A stretch of 53,317 nt of DNA from CAYJPA01 sp964371945 (GTDB lineage: Bacteria > Chloroflexota > Chloroflexia > Thermomicrobiales > UBA6265). The stretch spans positions 1-53,317 of the forward strand of contig CAYJPA010000036.1 in NCBI GenBank assembly GCA_964371945.1. Direction: 5' to 3'. Below are positions 44,848 to 53,248 of this stretch, piece by piece. The notes under the pieces were generated by a model, which worked only from the letters and a program-made list of their open reading frames with translations, was not told the DNA's origin and ran no database searches. Position 1 is the first letter of the stretch. Each line of letters starts with the position of its first letter. The position numbers and the translations under genes were made by a program.

Positions 44848-45477
44848 GTGCATCTAGAAGAAATCTTGCTCCCGCTGATCGTCTCTCACGGTTTGCCGAT
44901 CGTTGCTTTGATGGTTTTCCTCGCTGAATTGGGAATTCCAACCGGGATGTCGCCCAAGGTCGGTTTGCTTGTAGCAGGGAGCATGGCGCTGCACTCAATA
45001 CCCGATCTTGTGTATGGGCTTGCCGCCGTTACCGCGGCCAATGTACTCGGGGCCATGGCGCTGCACTTCGCCGCGCGAACCGGCGGCGCCCGAATCGTCG
45101 CCAGAATCCAGCGCAAGCGGACAGGGAACGCGGTGAATCCGCTCGAACGCTGGCGCGCACGACTCGGTGGTCACGATGCCGCGGCGGTCTTCGTGGGACG
45201 GATCGTGCCCATGGTTCGCATTTATGTCACGATCGCATCTGGACTTTCGAAAATGTCCTGGCGGCAGTTCTTGCTCGGCTCTTTGCCAGCGGGACTGGTC
45301 TGGAGCGGCACCCCGCTTTTGCTCGGTTATAGCTTCCGGGGCAGCGTCAAGGATTTCACCACGAGCGGATCTCTGGTTTCACAAATATTTTTCATCGCGG
45401 TTCCGATGATCGGTGTCGTGATGCTGGCCGCGTGGGCAATCAAGCGCCGTCTCTCCCCTGCACCGGTGGTTGCTTGA
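44848..45477 (+). CDS. DedA family membrane protein
   Basis: A 209-residue integral membrane protein. The DedA/VTT pattern is visible: a re-entrant ELGIPTGMSPKVGLLVAG and the signature FVGRIVPMVRIYVTIASGLSKM with its conserved Arg pair, then three hydrophobic helices. DedA proteins act as undecaprenyl-phosphate or phospholipid scramblases. AAGGAG lies 5 nt before the GTG start. An intrinsic terminator follows directly, closing the PAP2-GDPD-DedA group. Confidence 0.92.
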   Translation: MHLEEILLPLIVSHGLPIVALMVFLAELGIPTGMSPKVGLLVAGSMALHSIPDLVYGLAAVTAANVLGAMALHFAARTGGARIVARIQRKRTGNAVNPLERWRARLGGHDAAAVFVGRIVPMVRIYVTIASGLSKMSWRQFLLGSLPAGLVWSGTPLLLGYSFRGSVKDFTTSGSLVSQIFFIAVPMIGVVMLAAWAIKRRLSPAPVVA

Positions 45478-45513
45478 TTACGAACGCTGCATAAACATCC
45501 AAAGAATTCAAAG

Positions 45514-45541
45514 ACCGGGGCCGTTGCGCGCCCCGGTTTTT
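45514..45541 (+). terminator. Intrinsic terminator after the DedA gene
   Basis: ACCGGGGC (45514-45521) and GCCCCGGT (45530-45537) form a perfect 8-bp GC-rich stem with an 8-nt loop, followed by TTTTTC. It lies 36 nt after the DedA stop. Confidence 0.88.
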
Positions 45542-45646
45542 CGTTCTCCCCGCGAATGGGTGATGTTACTGATATCGCGGTTTTGACGGCTCCCGACAGT
45601 GAAGGCATCGAAGCGGCAGACAGCGGATTCACCAAAGGAGTCGCCA

Positions 45647-45997
45647 GTGAAGGCAATACGACGAATCGTTCTCGGATCGTTGGTCGCGGCGATCGCGATG
45701 TTGACAGCGCTCGGGAACGGCGGCAGCACCGGCGCGCAGAACAACCAATCCGGTCTCGACGACTGGGGATCGAAGGCCGATTTCGAAGAGTTCTGTGGTC
45801 TCATCGGCGGCGGCTTCATCGACGCGCCGGCCGACAACATGACGATTTGCGTCTATCCGAATGGCGACCGTGAAGTCTGCGACCAGAATGGCGGCAACTG
45901 CACCGTTTTCCCGAAGTCCAGCGCCCCGACCAGCCGGGGGAAAACCGCACGGCACGAAGGTGTCATCGATCAGTGCCGGTTCTGTGCTCGTGGTTGA
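45647..45997 (+). CDS. Small secreted Cys-containing protein (DUF333-like)
   Basis: 116 residues. AAGGAG lies 6 nt before GTG 45647, which settles the start; the frame is open 16 codons further. A signal peptide (RRIVLGSLVAAIAMLTALG) with a cut near STGAQ is followed by a compact part with FCGLIGGGF, ICVYPNG, EVCDQNGGNC. The C-x-GG and C-x-PNG spacing resembles the DUF333 hemolysin-like fold. The C terminus has two more Cys (CRFC). Function unknown. Confidence 0.72.
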   Translation: MKAIRRIVLGSLVAAIAMLTALGNGGSTGAQNNQSGLDDWGSKADFEEFCGLIGGGFIDAPADNMTICVYPNGDREVCDQNGGNCTVFPKSSAPTSRGKTARHEGVIDQCRFCARG

Positions 45998-46110
45998 CGC
46001 GCCGCCCGCCAAGCCGGTTGGCAGCAAGGCGACCGGGTCTCGAATTGTCAATTCAAAGTTCGTGAACAGGGACGCGTGAGCGTCAACTCGTTGTTCGACA
46101 GCGCAAAGAC

Positions 46111-46134
46111 GCTCCCGGCCGAGTTGCCGGGAGC
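46111..46134. other. Perfect 9-bp stem-loop between genes
   Basis: GCTCCCGGC (46111-46119) and GCCGGGAGC (46126-46134) around CGAGTT. It is strong, but no T run follows. It lies between the secreted-protein gene and the decarboxylase genes and may end or protect the upstream transcript. Confidence 0.6.
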
Positions 46135-46207
46135 ATCGCCGTTGTCATACGGTCCTCACTGGAATCTCCGGCACACGTCTACTCCCCTCTGAGTCGGGAT
46201 TCTCTCA

Positions 46208-46723
46208 ATGCCAGTTTCGGTCGACAATTCACGGGTCATTTATGACGCGCTGAAAGCTGTCGATGTCCCGCTTGTCTCCGCGCTGCCCGAAACATGGCTG
46301 GTGCATCTGATTCGCATGGCCGAGGACGATCCGGAAATGACGCTCGTCCGGCTCGCGAAGGAAGAGGAAGGGATCGGCATTTCAGCCGGGGCCCATTTCT
46401 CCGGGGTCAAGTCGGCGATGCTTATGCAGAACCACGGATTTCTGGCGAGCGAGAACGGCATCGTCTCCTTCGCCCAGCTTTACAAGACCCCGCTTCTGGT
46501 GCTGATCTCGCACCGGGGCGATCTCGGCGAGCGCGATCCCTGGCAGACCCAGGGCGGGATGGCGACATTGCCCGTCTTGCGCGCGCTCGGCATACCCAGC
46601 TTTCCGTTGACCGATCCCGCGAGCGCCCCGCGGCTCATCCGTCAGGGCCAAGCGCTCACCGAAAGCGCGCTCACCCCTGTCGCTCTGTTGCTCACCCGCG
46701 ACCTGATGTGGGATGAAGTATGA
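46208..46723 (+). CDS. ComD-like alpha subunit of a thiamine-diphosphate decarboxylase
   Basis: A 171-residue protein equal to the pyrimidine-binding half of sulfopyruvate/phosphonopyruvate decarboxylases. LVRLAKEEEGIGISAGAHFSG holds the Glu that activates thiamine diphosphate (E53 or E54), and MQNHGFLASENGI and PLLVLISHRGDLGERDPWQTQG are typical. It needs the second subunit at 46824, separated by a heptamer array. The substrate, a 2-oxo acid with sulfonate or phosphonate, is inferred from the family only; no coenzyme M or phosphonate genes are in the window. Confidence 0.85.
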   Translation: MPVSVDNSRVIYDALKAVDVPLVSALPETWLVHLIRMAEDDPEMTLVRLAKEEEGIGISAGAHFSGVKSAMLMQNHGFLASENGIVSFAQLYKTPLLVLISHRGDLGERDPWQTQGGMATLPVLRALGIPSFPLTDPASAPRLIRQGQALTESALTPVALLLTRDLMWDEV

Positions 46724-46726
46724 ACT

Positions 46727-46775
46727 TCAAGCCGCAAGCCGCAAGCCGCAAGCCGCTAGCCGTGAGCCACAAGCA
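46727..46775 (+). repeat. Heptamer array between the two decarboxylase subunits
   Basis: Seven units: TCAAGCC, GCAAGCC three times, GCTAGCC, GTGAGCC, ACAAGCA. The array begins 3 nt after the alpha-subunit stop. Same repeat family as at 10165, 16328 and 30964. Confidence 0.82.
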
Positions 46776-46823
46776 AGTAGTTCCAAGGCGAGGGGTCTTT
46801 CCTTGATGGACGGCAAATCTTGA

Positions 46824-47420
46824 ATGCTTCGGGCTGATGCGCTTGGGGCGATCTATCCGAGGCTGATCCAAGATGACGCGACCGTGGTTACGATCATGGG
46901 CGCGGTTGCGGCCGAGCCCCATAACCTTGGACATCGCCACAATTTCTTCTATCTCGAGCATGCGGTGGGGCTGGCATCATCTCTCGGACTCGGGATCGCG
47001 CGCTCGATGCCAAACAATCCGGTCGTGGCGATCGACTGCGACGGCTCGCTCCTGATCAATTTGGGTTCGCTGTCGGCACTCGCGCGTTACCGGCCGGGCA
47101 ATCTGACCCATGTGGTCTTCGACAACGAATCGCTGCTCTCGGCCGGCGGCTTTCCGACGGCAACCTCGACCGGAACCGATCTGGCCGGGGTCGCGATCGC
47201 CTCAGGAGTACCATCCGTCGTCCGCGCCGGCACGGTCGAATTGTTTGCCTCCGCATTCAATGTCGCGCTCTCGGGATCGCAATTGACGACGATCGTGTCG
47301 AAGGTCGAAGCGGTCGGCCCCAAGTCGTTCCACATGGACCTTCCCCTCCTCGAAAACCGCTTCCAGTTTCGGAGACATCTCCAGCGGCTCTCCGCCGATG
47401 CGCGCCAGCTTGCAGAGTAA
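46824..47420 (+). CDS. ComE-like beta subunit of a thiamine-diphosphate decarboxylase
   Basis: A 198-residue protein equal to the diphosphate-binding half. EHAVGLASSLGLGIA and the metal/diphosphate motif are seen, but the latter reads DCDGS (71-75) rather than DGDGS, with Asn101 as the second ligand. SLSALARYRPGNLTHVVFDN continues the motif. The Gly-to-Cys change is unusual and might affect cofactor binding. The ATG overlaps the stop of a five-codon mini-ORF, and no good ribosome site is present. With the 46208 gene it should form the active enzyme. Confidence 0.83.
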   Translation: MLRADALGAIYPRLIQDDATVVTIMGAVAAEPHNLGHRHNFFYLEHAVGLASSLGLGIARSMPNNPVVAIDCDGSLLINLGSLSALARYRPGNLTHVVFDNESLLSAGGFPTATSTGTDLAGVAIASGVPSVVRAGTVELFASAFNVALSGSQLTTIVSKVEAVGPKSFHMDLPLLENRFQFRRHLQRLSADARQLAE

Positions 47421-47428
47421 CGCGCTGA

Positions 47429-47450
47429 CGAACGATTGCAGCATCGTTCG
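47429..47450 (+). terminator. Weak terminator-like hairpin after the beta subunit
   Basis: CGAACGAT (47429-47436) and ATCGTTCG (47443-47450) with loop TGCAGC, then ATTTCTATT. The stem is modest and the T run broken, so termination efficiency would be low. Confidence 0.5.
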
Positions 47451-47592
47451 ATTTCTATTGACGTCATCCGATCGCCGATCGGGTTGTGCCGGGACGATCG
47501 TTTTTCAAGAGCCCGTGTTCTCGCCAAACCTCACTGGGCCCGTCTCTGGCGCGCTCGTGCTGAAGCTCCTTTTTTTGCCGTCGTGACGGGCA

Positions 47593-48135
47593 CTACCTCG
47601 GCCCATCCGTTCCCGCGACAGTTGGCCGTTCAATGACAAAGAGCTCCAGGTCGTGCTCGTAGACGTAGCGCAGACCTTCGTGCGTCATCCCGGCTTTGAG
47701 CATGACCTTGTGGGAGGCAGTATTGGCCGGGAACGCGACGCCGACGGCGCGCGGCAGATTCAGGCGTTCAAAACCGTAGTTGATGAGCGCCTTTGTCAGT
47801 TCTGTCGCGTACCCCATTCCCCATCGGTCGCGCCTGAAATGGTAGAAGACCTCGACATCGGGACCGTTTTCCAATTCCAGCAATCCACCGCCACCGATCA
47901 CCGCGCCAGTCGACTTCTCGATCGCGGCCCAGTTTCCGTACCCGTTCCAGGTTGGGTAGTGGGCCGCGGTTCGCTCCAATGACGCTCGCGTGAACGCGAT
48001 GTCCGGGTGTGCTTCTCCAGTGGCGCCAAGGTAGCGCATCACCTCAGGATCGCTGGTGTAGGCGAAGGCCTCTTCGGCGTCGCCGGCTGTCCACTCACGG
48101 AGGATGAGGCGGTCTGTTTCGAGCACGATTGTCAC
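47593..48135 (-). CDS. GNAT N-acetyltransferase, RimJ-like
   Basis: About 180 residues. VLETDRLILREWTAGDAEEAF is the usual start of the RimJ/RimL-like group, with RDRWGMGYATELTKALINYG as acetyl-CoA loop and ANTASHKVMLKAGMTHEG at the end. GGGGGA lies 6 nt before GTG 48135; the upstream ATG at 48195 has no ribosome site. Substrate unknown. Confidence 0.89.
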   Translation of the reverse strand: MTIVLETDRLILREWTAGDAEEAFAYTSDPEVMRYLGATGEAHPDIAFTRASLERTAAHYPTWNGYGNWAAIEKSTGAVIGGGGLLELENGPDVEVFYHFRRDRWGMGYATELTKALINYGFERLNLPRAVGVAFPANTASHKVMLKAGMTHEGLRYVYEHDLELFVIERPTVAGTDGPR

Positions 48136-48320
48136 GATGGTTCCCCCGTGGGCTGAAGCGGCTCCGGTCGCGCTGGCGCGAAGAAGTCGACGCACCCACG
48201 GACATTAGTCCGAAACACGGATTTCCCGTCGTGCTCAACGCGGTCGCATCTGCCAGCTCGGTGGCAGTTTAGCTTGGTCGAACGCCGCCGCCAGCTCGAT
48301 TGGCAGAATAAGCAGCTCAC

Positions 48321-49544
48321 TCAAGACGGATCGAGGTGTAGTGAGATGCCTACCGGGTCACCGAGCGCCCGCAGTATTCCTTCGTCGCCGCCGATGTAGA
48401 TCGTTCCATCAACGATCGCGGGATTGGACATGAAGCTCTCAATGATGATTCGCCACCTCCACTCGCCCGTGACCGCGTCAACGGCGCAGAGGACCCCTTC
48501 GGCATCGCCGGCGTACACCACTCCGTCAGCGACCGTTGGAGAGGACGTGACCGCGACCTCGCTAATCTTTAGCCGCCATTGCTCCTCTCCGTTCGCCGCG
48601 TCGATCGCAAAGAGCATTCCATTCGTCGTCGCGAAGTACACAAGTCCATCGGAGACCGCGGCGTTCGTAAAGAGCGTTTCGGAGTTTCCGTCGTAACGCC
48701 AACGCTCGCCGCCGGTGGCGGCATCGATCGCGTACAGCGATCCGACAGTGCTCAAGACATAGATGACACCACCGGAAACAGCCGGGGTGCCGCGAAGAAG
48801 TCCGACCGTGGGCCCATTGATGCGCCAGAGCTCAACGCCGGTTTGGGCGTCGAAGGCAAGCAGAAGATTGGGCTCCTCTTCACGCCGCGGCACATTGACG
48901 ACGTAGACGATCCCGTCGACGACCGCCGGCGCGGAAGAGATAATGCGGTCGTAGCGCTGACCCTCGACGAACTGCCAGAGGAGCTCCCCGTCGGTTGCGG
49001 CGAGCGCGTAGAGGTACCCCGCGTCGTCGCCGAAGTAGAGAATTCCGTCGACGACCGCGGGGGAAGAGTAAATCGACCCTTCGGCCTGGAACCGCCACAG
49101 CTCATTGCCGGTTGCCGCGTCGACCGCGAATTCGATCCCGTCATAACTTCCGGCATAAACGATGCCGTCCACCACGGTCGGGGAAGCGAAGATCCCATCT
49201 CCGGCGAGCGTCGCGCGTTGCCAGATCTCCTCACCGGTTTCAGCGTCGACGGCATGCAGGGCGCCCCCAGCTTCCGTGACCGGCGAGACGGAGCCAACAT
49301 AGACGACTCCGTCGACAACCACCGGGGAAGAGCTAATCATGAAGCCCAGCCACGCGGCCCAGCGCAGCCCAGGCGTCCCCGTCGGGCCGGGACCGGGCTG
49401 CTCGCCCGTTCGCGCCGGCCCTCCGCGAAAGGTCGCGGATGAACTTCCGACGACTGCTTCTGTGGCCGAGATTGAAGAGGCCTGCATGGCCACACCTCCC
49501 AGTAGCGCGATCGACATAACCACGCGCCACCATATTCGTTTCAT
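48321..49544 (-). CDS. Secreted PQQ-type beta-propeller protein
   Basis: 407 residues from ATG 49544. A signal peptide (WWRVVMSIALLGGVAMQASS) is followed by about eight blades of the quinoprotein/BamB type, each with the pattern VVDGVVYVGS ... ALDAxTGEELW. No quinone or catalytic site is seen, so a scaffold or binding role outside the membrane is more likely than dehydrogenase activity. It is the last gene of a three-gene exported-protein run, 29 nt after the metallopeptidase. Confidence 0.9.
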   Translation of the reverse strand: MKRIWWRVVMSIALLGGVAMQASSISATEAVVGSSSATFRGGPARTGEQPGPGPTGTPGLRWAAWLGFMISSSPVVVDGVVYVGSVSPVTEAGGALHAVDAETGEEIWQRATLAGDGIFASPTVVDGIVYAGSYDGIEFAVDAATGNELWRFQAEGSIYSSPAVVDGILYFGDDAGYLYALAATDGELLWQFVEGQRYDRIISSAPAVVDGIVYVVNVPRREEEPNLLLAFDAQTGVELWRINGPTVGLLRGTPAVSGGVIYVLSTVGSLYAIDAATGGERWRYDGNSETLFTNAAVSDGLVYFATTNGMLFAIDAANGEEQWRLKISEVAVTSSPTVADGVVYAGDAEGVLCAVDAVTGEWRWRIIIESFMSNPAIVDGTIYIGGDEGILRALGDPVGISLHLDPS

Positions 49545-49573
49545 GTCTCTCTTTCCTTGGATTGATGGCTCGG

Positions 49574-50752
49574 CTAGTCGCATGGGAGATCGAGCCCGAT
49601 GATGCATGCAACCGCGATCAAATCCGACGGGCCAAGCACCACCTGCGGTTGGTCCAGAAAGGTCAGTGTTGCCTGGTCGAAATCTGGTTTTTGGGGCGCC
49701 TCCTCGCCGGGTTCGACCAGCAACGGAAGCACCCGCTCGAGCAACGCGTTTCCCTGCGTTTCCAGGGACAACCAGTCCTCTTTGTCCATCTTGTCAAACT
49801 GCGCGGCATAGTAGTCAGCGAACTGAGTCAGGACACCGCCATAGATCGGATCGATGTCGTTCGTGCTGTCAGGTAGGTAGAGATTCAAACCCTCAGTGCC
49901 GGCCTCGCCGGAATTGAGACGCACCAACGCGAGCGCATTGTTCGCTCCCCGGGTCAATGTGTCGGGCAGATGGGCGATCGAGGGATCCGTGAGGAGCATC
50001 TGCATGTAGGCGATGCCTTCGAGCGCAATCGCCGCGTTCTCCTCGTACGCCCCCGCTCCATCTGCCACGACAGACGGGTCAACTTCAGCATCGGGGATCT
50101 CGATGTGAAACGCTTCGTGAAAGAGCAGCGCGCTGAGCGTTTTGAACGAGTTGTACCGGAATCGGCTATCGAACACGATGACCCATGTACCGTCGGGCAT
50201 GTTGTAGACCGTCGCGGTCTCGCCGGGAGGAATGCCTTCCCAGCGGTGAATCACGACGCCGAAAAAGATCGAACTCACCGGCGCGTCAAAAAGGAGGAAG
50301 TCGATCGCGGGTTCGCCGATCGTGCCCGTCAGCGCCGCCAGAGCGGCCCGCAGGGTCGGATCCGGGATTTTTTGCTGTGCAAGTGGATTGTCGAAGACCT
50401 GGAGCCCGTCGAGCACCCGCCACGGTTCGCATGGGAAGCGCAATTCCAGGAACGCACGTAACTCCTCTTTGATCTCCTGCTCGGTCTGGCCGGGGCCGCG
50501 CATGTGAGTGGGCGGTGCGGCGCCGATCCAGTCCGGGTTGTCGTAGCTGATATAGAGATCCCTTTCGGCAGGGTAGAACGGACGCTCGGTGGCCAGAATC
50601 TCCCTGGCCGCCGCGTCGTCAAAGGGCTGAGACGGATCGCAGGGTGCGTCCGCGGCCGCCACCGAAATGGCGGCACGAACCGACGCGTGGGTGTTCACGG
50701 TCGCTGCCGCGAGTAGAAGGAAAACGAAAACAAGCCGTGTGAAGAGTGGCAT
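49574..50752 (-). CDS. Exported HExxH metallopeptidase-like protein
   Basis: 392 residues. A clear signal peptide (TRLVFVFLLLAAATVNTHAS) leads to a soluble domain with LLFHEAFHIE, an HExxH zinc site at 212-216. E237/E238 in GAYEENAA lies about 25 residues on and could be the third ligand, as in gluzincins. Four Cys are spread over the mature part. No known peptidase family is recognised. It sits 3 nt after the stop of the large propeller gene, so the two are coupled. Confidence 0.75.
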   Translation of the reverse strand: MPLFTRLVFVFLLLAAATVNTHASVRAAISVAAADAPCDPSQPFDDAAAREILATERPFYPAERDLYISYDNPDWIGAAPPTHMRGPGQTEQEIKEELRAFLELRFPCEPWRVLDGLQVFDNPLAQQKIPDPTLRAALAALTGTIGEPAIDFLLFDAPVSSIFFGVVIHRWEGIPPGETATVYNMPDGTWVIVFDSRFRYNSFKTLSALLFHEAFHIEIPDAEVDPSVVADGAGAYEENAAIALEGIAYMQMLLTDPSIAHLPDTLTRGANNALALVRLNSGEAGTEGLNLYLPDSTNDIDPIYGGVLTQFADYYAAQFDKMDKEDWLSLETQGNALLERVLPLLVEPGEEAPQKPDFDQATLTFLDQPQVVLGPSDLIAVACIIGLDLPCD

Positions 50753-50755
50753 GGT

Positions 50756-53248
50756 CTACTCCCGCGGATCGCGCGAGTGCGCGTGTGAGCTGACCACGTC
50801 TCCGCCGTCCGGCGTGAGTGCGAGGACGGTAACGCCGTCTTCGACGGTTGCGCCGATGTAGAGCAGTCCATCAACGATCAATGGTGCATACGATCCGACT
50901 TCGAGCTGCGCGCTCCAGAGTAAGTCGCCGTCCGAGCCTGAGAGTGCGATCAACGCTCCTTCATACCGGTCGGTGGCATAGATGGTCTCTCCCTCGACCG
51001 CCGGAGCGGAGAGATAGCCGTCGCCATCGACCCGCCAGAGCTCCTCACCGGAAATCGCATCAAGCGCATAGATCGACGACGCGGTCTCGGGCTCCCATTC
51101 TGTACCGGTGCTGAAGAAGAGCATGTCGTGGACGAGGCTCGTCGTTGCGATTCCTTCACTTTCGACCTCGAACTCCCAGTTGACTTCGCCGGTAGCTGCA
51201 TCGACCGCGTAGACAGCGTCTGTTCCACCGACGTAAACGGTTTCACCGTCCGTGGTCGGGGACCCGAGGTCTTCGTCACCGGAGCCTGCCTCAAGACTCC
51301 AGCTCAGCTCACCGGTTTGAGCATCGAGCGCTAGGAGCGATGTGCCGCCCGACACGAAGACCAGATCGCCGGCGATCGCCGCGGAGCTCAGTTCCATGTC
51401 GCTGAACGAGGCATCCTCGTCCGTTTGATACATCCAGAGAGGATCACCGGAAAAGACGTCCAGCGCGTAGACCGCACCGAGCCCGGTTGTCACATAAATG
51501 ATGTCATCCGCGACGGTCAGTCCGGGCGTGAAGGAGTCCACGGGCCAGCCGATCGAAAACCGCCACTCCTCGACTCCATACTCGGACGAAAGCGCGACGA
51601 CAAAGGGTTGGTACATTCCGCCGGTTACCTCGGCGCCGACCGTCAACACGAGTCCGTCCGCGACCGCAAGCCCTCCTGCGACTTCCCCCGTGACCGTGCA
51701 CCAGAGCGGCTCGCCGGTCAGCGCATCGACCGCGTAGATCGTGCGCAGCCATTCATCAGCGGGATCAAGTTCCAGCGACTTGAAGTAGAGATTGCCGTCC
51801 CCAGCTAGCGGCGGGGCGGCCCCCAATCCAGGTGCTTGCACCTGCCAGTTCACTGCCGGCTCGGCCGGGGCGTAATGAGCGCCAATCGCCTCGAGTCCAG
51901 GCGTTCGACTATTGGTGGCAAGTGACTTACGTAAGTTCTCAGAGGTCACTGAAGTTGAGCAGGCGTGCTCGGCAAGCGAGTCGGGGAGTTGAACCGCTCC
52001 GTCACACCCACCGGCCTCAAGACAATCAGCCTGCGCTTCGGCGAGGAACTCGACGGCCTCGAATTCAGGATCCCATGGCGCGTCGAATTGCAGTCGTGCG
52101 ACATCCGCTCCAACTCGCAGATAGAAGCGATAGCCGACGGTCGGCGATCCATCGTTTGCGTACTCAACCGCGTAGGCTTGTGACTCGTCGCCGATCGTAT
52201 CCGCGTCGTCAACCGGCTCCAGCGTAAGCTCGCCGCCGGAGTTGGCGACGTCCTCGGCAAGATGCGCCGGAAGCGCTTCGAGCCATTCGCTTGCCGTCGA
52301 TTCGTCCGAGAACCGAAGCACGCGAACGACGAGCTGCGGCAGGACGAATGCGCCGGCCGCGACCGGCCGGTACATCTTTTGATAGACCGCGATCGCCGGG
52401 TCGTACGCCGCCGACGCCGCCTCGAGATCCTCCGGCGTTCCGTTGTAGTCGGCGAAGGTCTCACCATCGAACCGCCAATACGTTTCGAACTCCGCAGGAC
52501 TCGACACGCTTTCGATGCTGAGCAGGAGATCGCTCAGACCGGGCCGCGGATCGGCGATGGCCTCTTCGATCCGTTCGAGCAGTATTCGAGAGAGCTCGAG
52601 CGCAAGATAGGGAGACTCCTTATGCGTATCCCCCCACGTGATGACCCGCACGCCGCCGATCAGATTTCCGGTGCGGAATTTGACATAGACGACCGCGCCC
52701 GCGTCGGGCATAACGTCGTGACGGATCTCCGTACGGTCGCCAATGACGTCGCCGCCGATCTCTTGCTCCTCGCCGCCGTCCATCAACATGGTGAGGGCGG
52801 CATCCGCGCCCTCGGCATCGGCGTACTCAGCAATCTCCGACGTGATCGAAAAGCTGACGTGGGTTGGGTCAGCCATGTCTGGCCGCGCCAGCACCCGCCG
52901 GTATTGACGCTTCCAGCCCGTTTGGCCAAACTCGAAGTTCAGCCGCGACAGCGAGACGACATCGCCCGGTTTGTTGGCCGCCACACTCTCCTCGACGACA
53001 TCGCCAAGCGTTTGCCAGCCGGAGCTCTCGAGTCCGACCGAAGCGAGGCCGTATCCGAAGTTGCCCTCGTGCTCGATGTCGAGCGGCGAAATGGCAATCG
53101 CCGCTAGATCGAGTGCGTTGTCGGCGGCGGCGCGAATCGAATGGGCTTCAGTCGCTGCCGGCAGCAACGGCATAACAAGCGTGGCAACCACCAGAGTCAC
53201 AGCAAACACGTGAACAAAGAGTTTGTTTGACCGTAAAATCAATCTCAT
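50756..53248 (-). CDS. Large exported protein: novel N-terminal half plus PQQ-type propeller
   Basis: 830 residues from ATG 53248; a TTG nine codons earlier is possible. A signal peptide (LFVHVFAVTLVVATLVMPLL) is followed by about 400 residues with no recognised family, containing a twice-used unit around FVLPQLVVRVLRFSDESTASEW and VYVKFRTGNLIGGVRVITWGD. The C-terminal half, from about 450, is a BamB/PQQ-like propeller with repeated ALDAxTGEL(S/N)W and YAVDAATGEVNWE. It leads the three-gene exported run. The first half's unit resembles secreted ligand-binding or sporulation-type beta-alpha folds but this is a guess. Confidence 0.85.
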   Translation of the reverse strand: MRLILRSNKLFVHVFAVTLVVATLVMPLLPAATEAHSIRAAADNALDLAAIAISPLDIEHEGNFGYGLASVGLESSGWQTLGDVVEESVAANKPGDVVSLSRLNFEFGQTGWKRQYRRVLARPDMADPTHVSFSITSEIAEYADAEGADAALTMLMDGGEEQEIGGDVIGDRTEIRHDVMPDAGAVVYVKFRTGNLIGGVRVITWGDTHKESPYLALELSRILLERIEEAIADPRPGLSDLLLSIESVSSPAEFETYWRFDGETFADYNGTPEDLEAASAAYDPAIAVYQKMYRPVAAGAFVLPQLVVRVLRFSDESTASEWLEALPAHLAEDVANSGGELTLEPVDDADTIGDESQAYAVEYANDGSPTVGYRFYLRVGADVARLQFDAPWDPEFEAVEFLAEAQADCLEAGGCDGAVQLPDSLAEHACSTSVTSENLRKSLATNSRTPGLEAIGAHYAPAEPAVNWQVQAPGLGAAPPLAGDGNLYFKSLELDPADEWLRTIYAVDALTGEPLWCTVTGEVAGGLAVADGLVLTVGAEVTGGMYQPFVVALSSEYGVEEWRFSIGWPVDSFTPGLTVADDIIYVTTGLGAVYALDVFSGDPLWMYQTDEDASFSDMELSSAAIAGDLVFVSGGTSLLALDAQTGELSWSLEAGSGDEDLGSPTTDGETVYVGGTDAVYAVDAATGEVNWEFEVESEGIATTSLVHDMLFFSTGTEWEPETASSIYALDAISGEELWRVDGDGYLSAPAVEGETIYATDRYEGALIALSGSDGDLLWSAQLEVGSYAPLIVDGLLYIGATVEDGVTVLALTPDGGDVVSSHAHSRDPRE

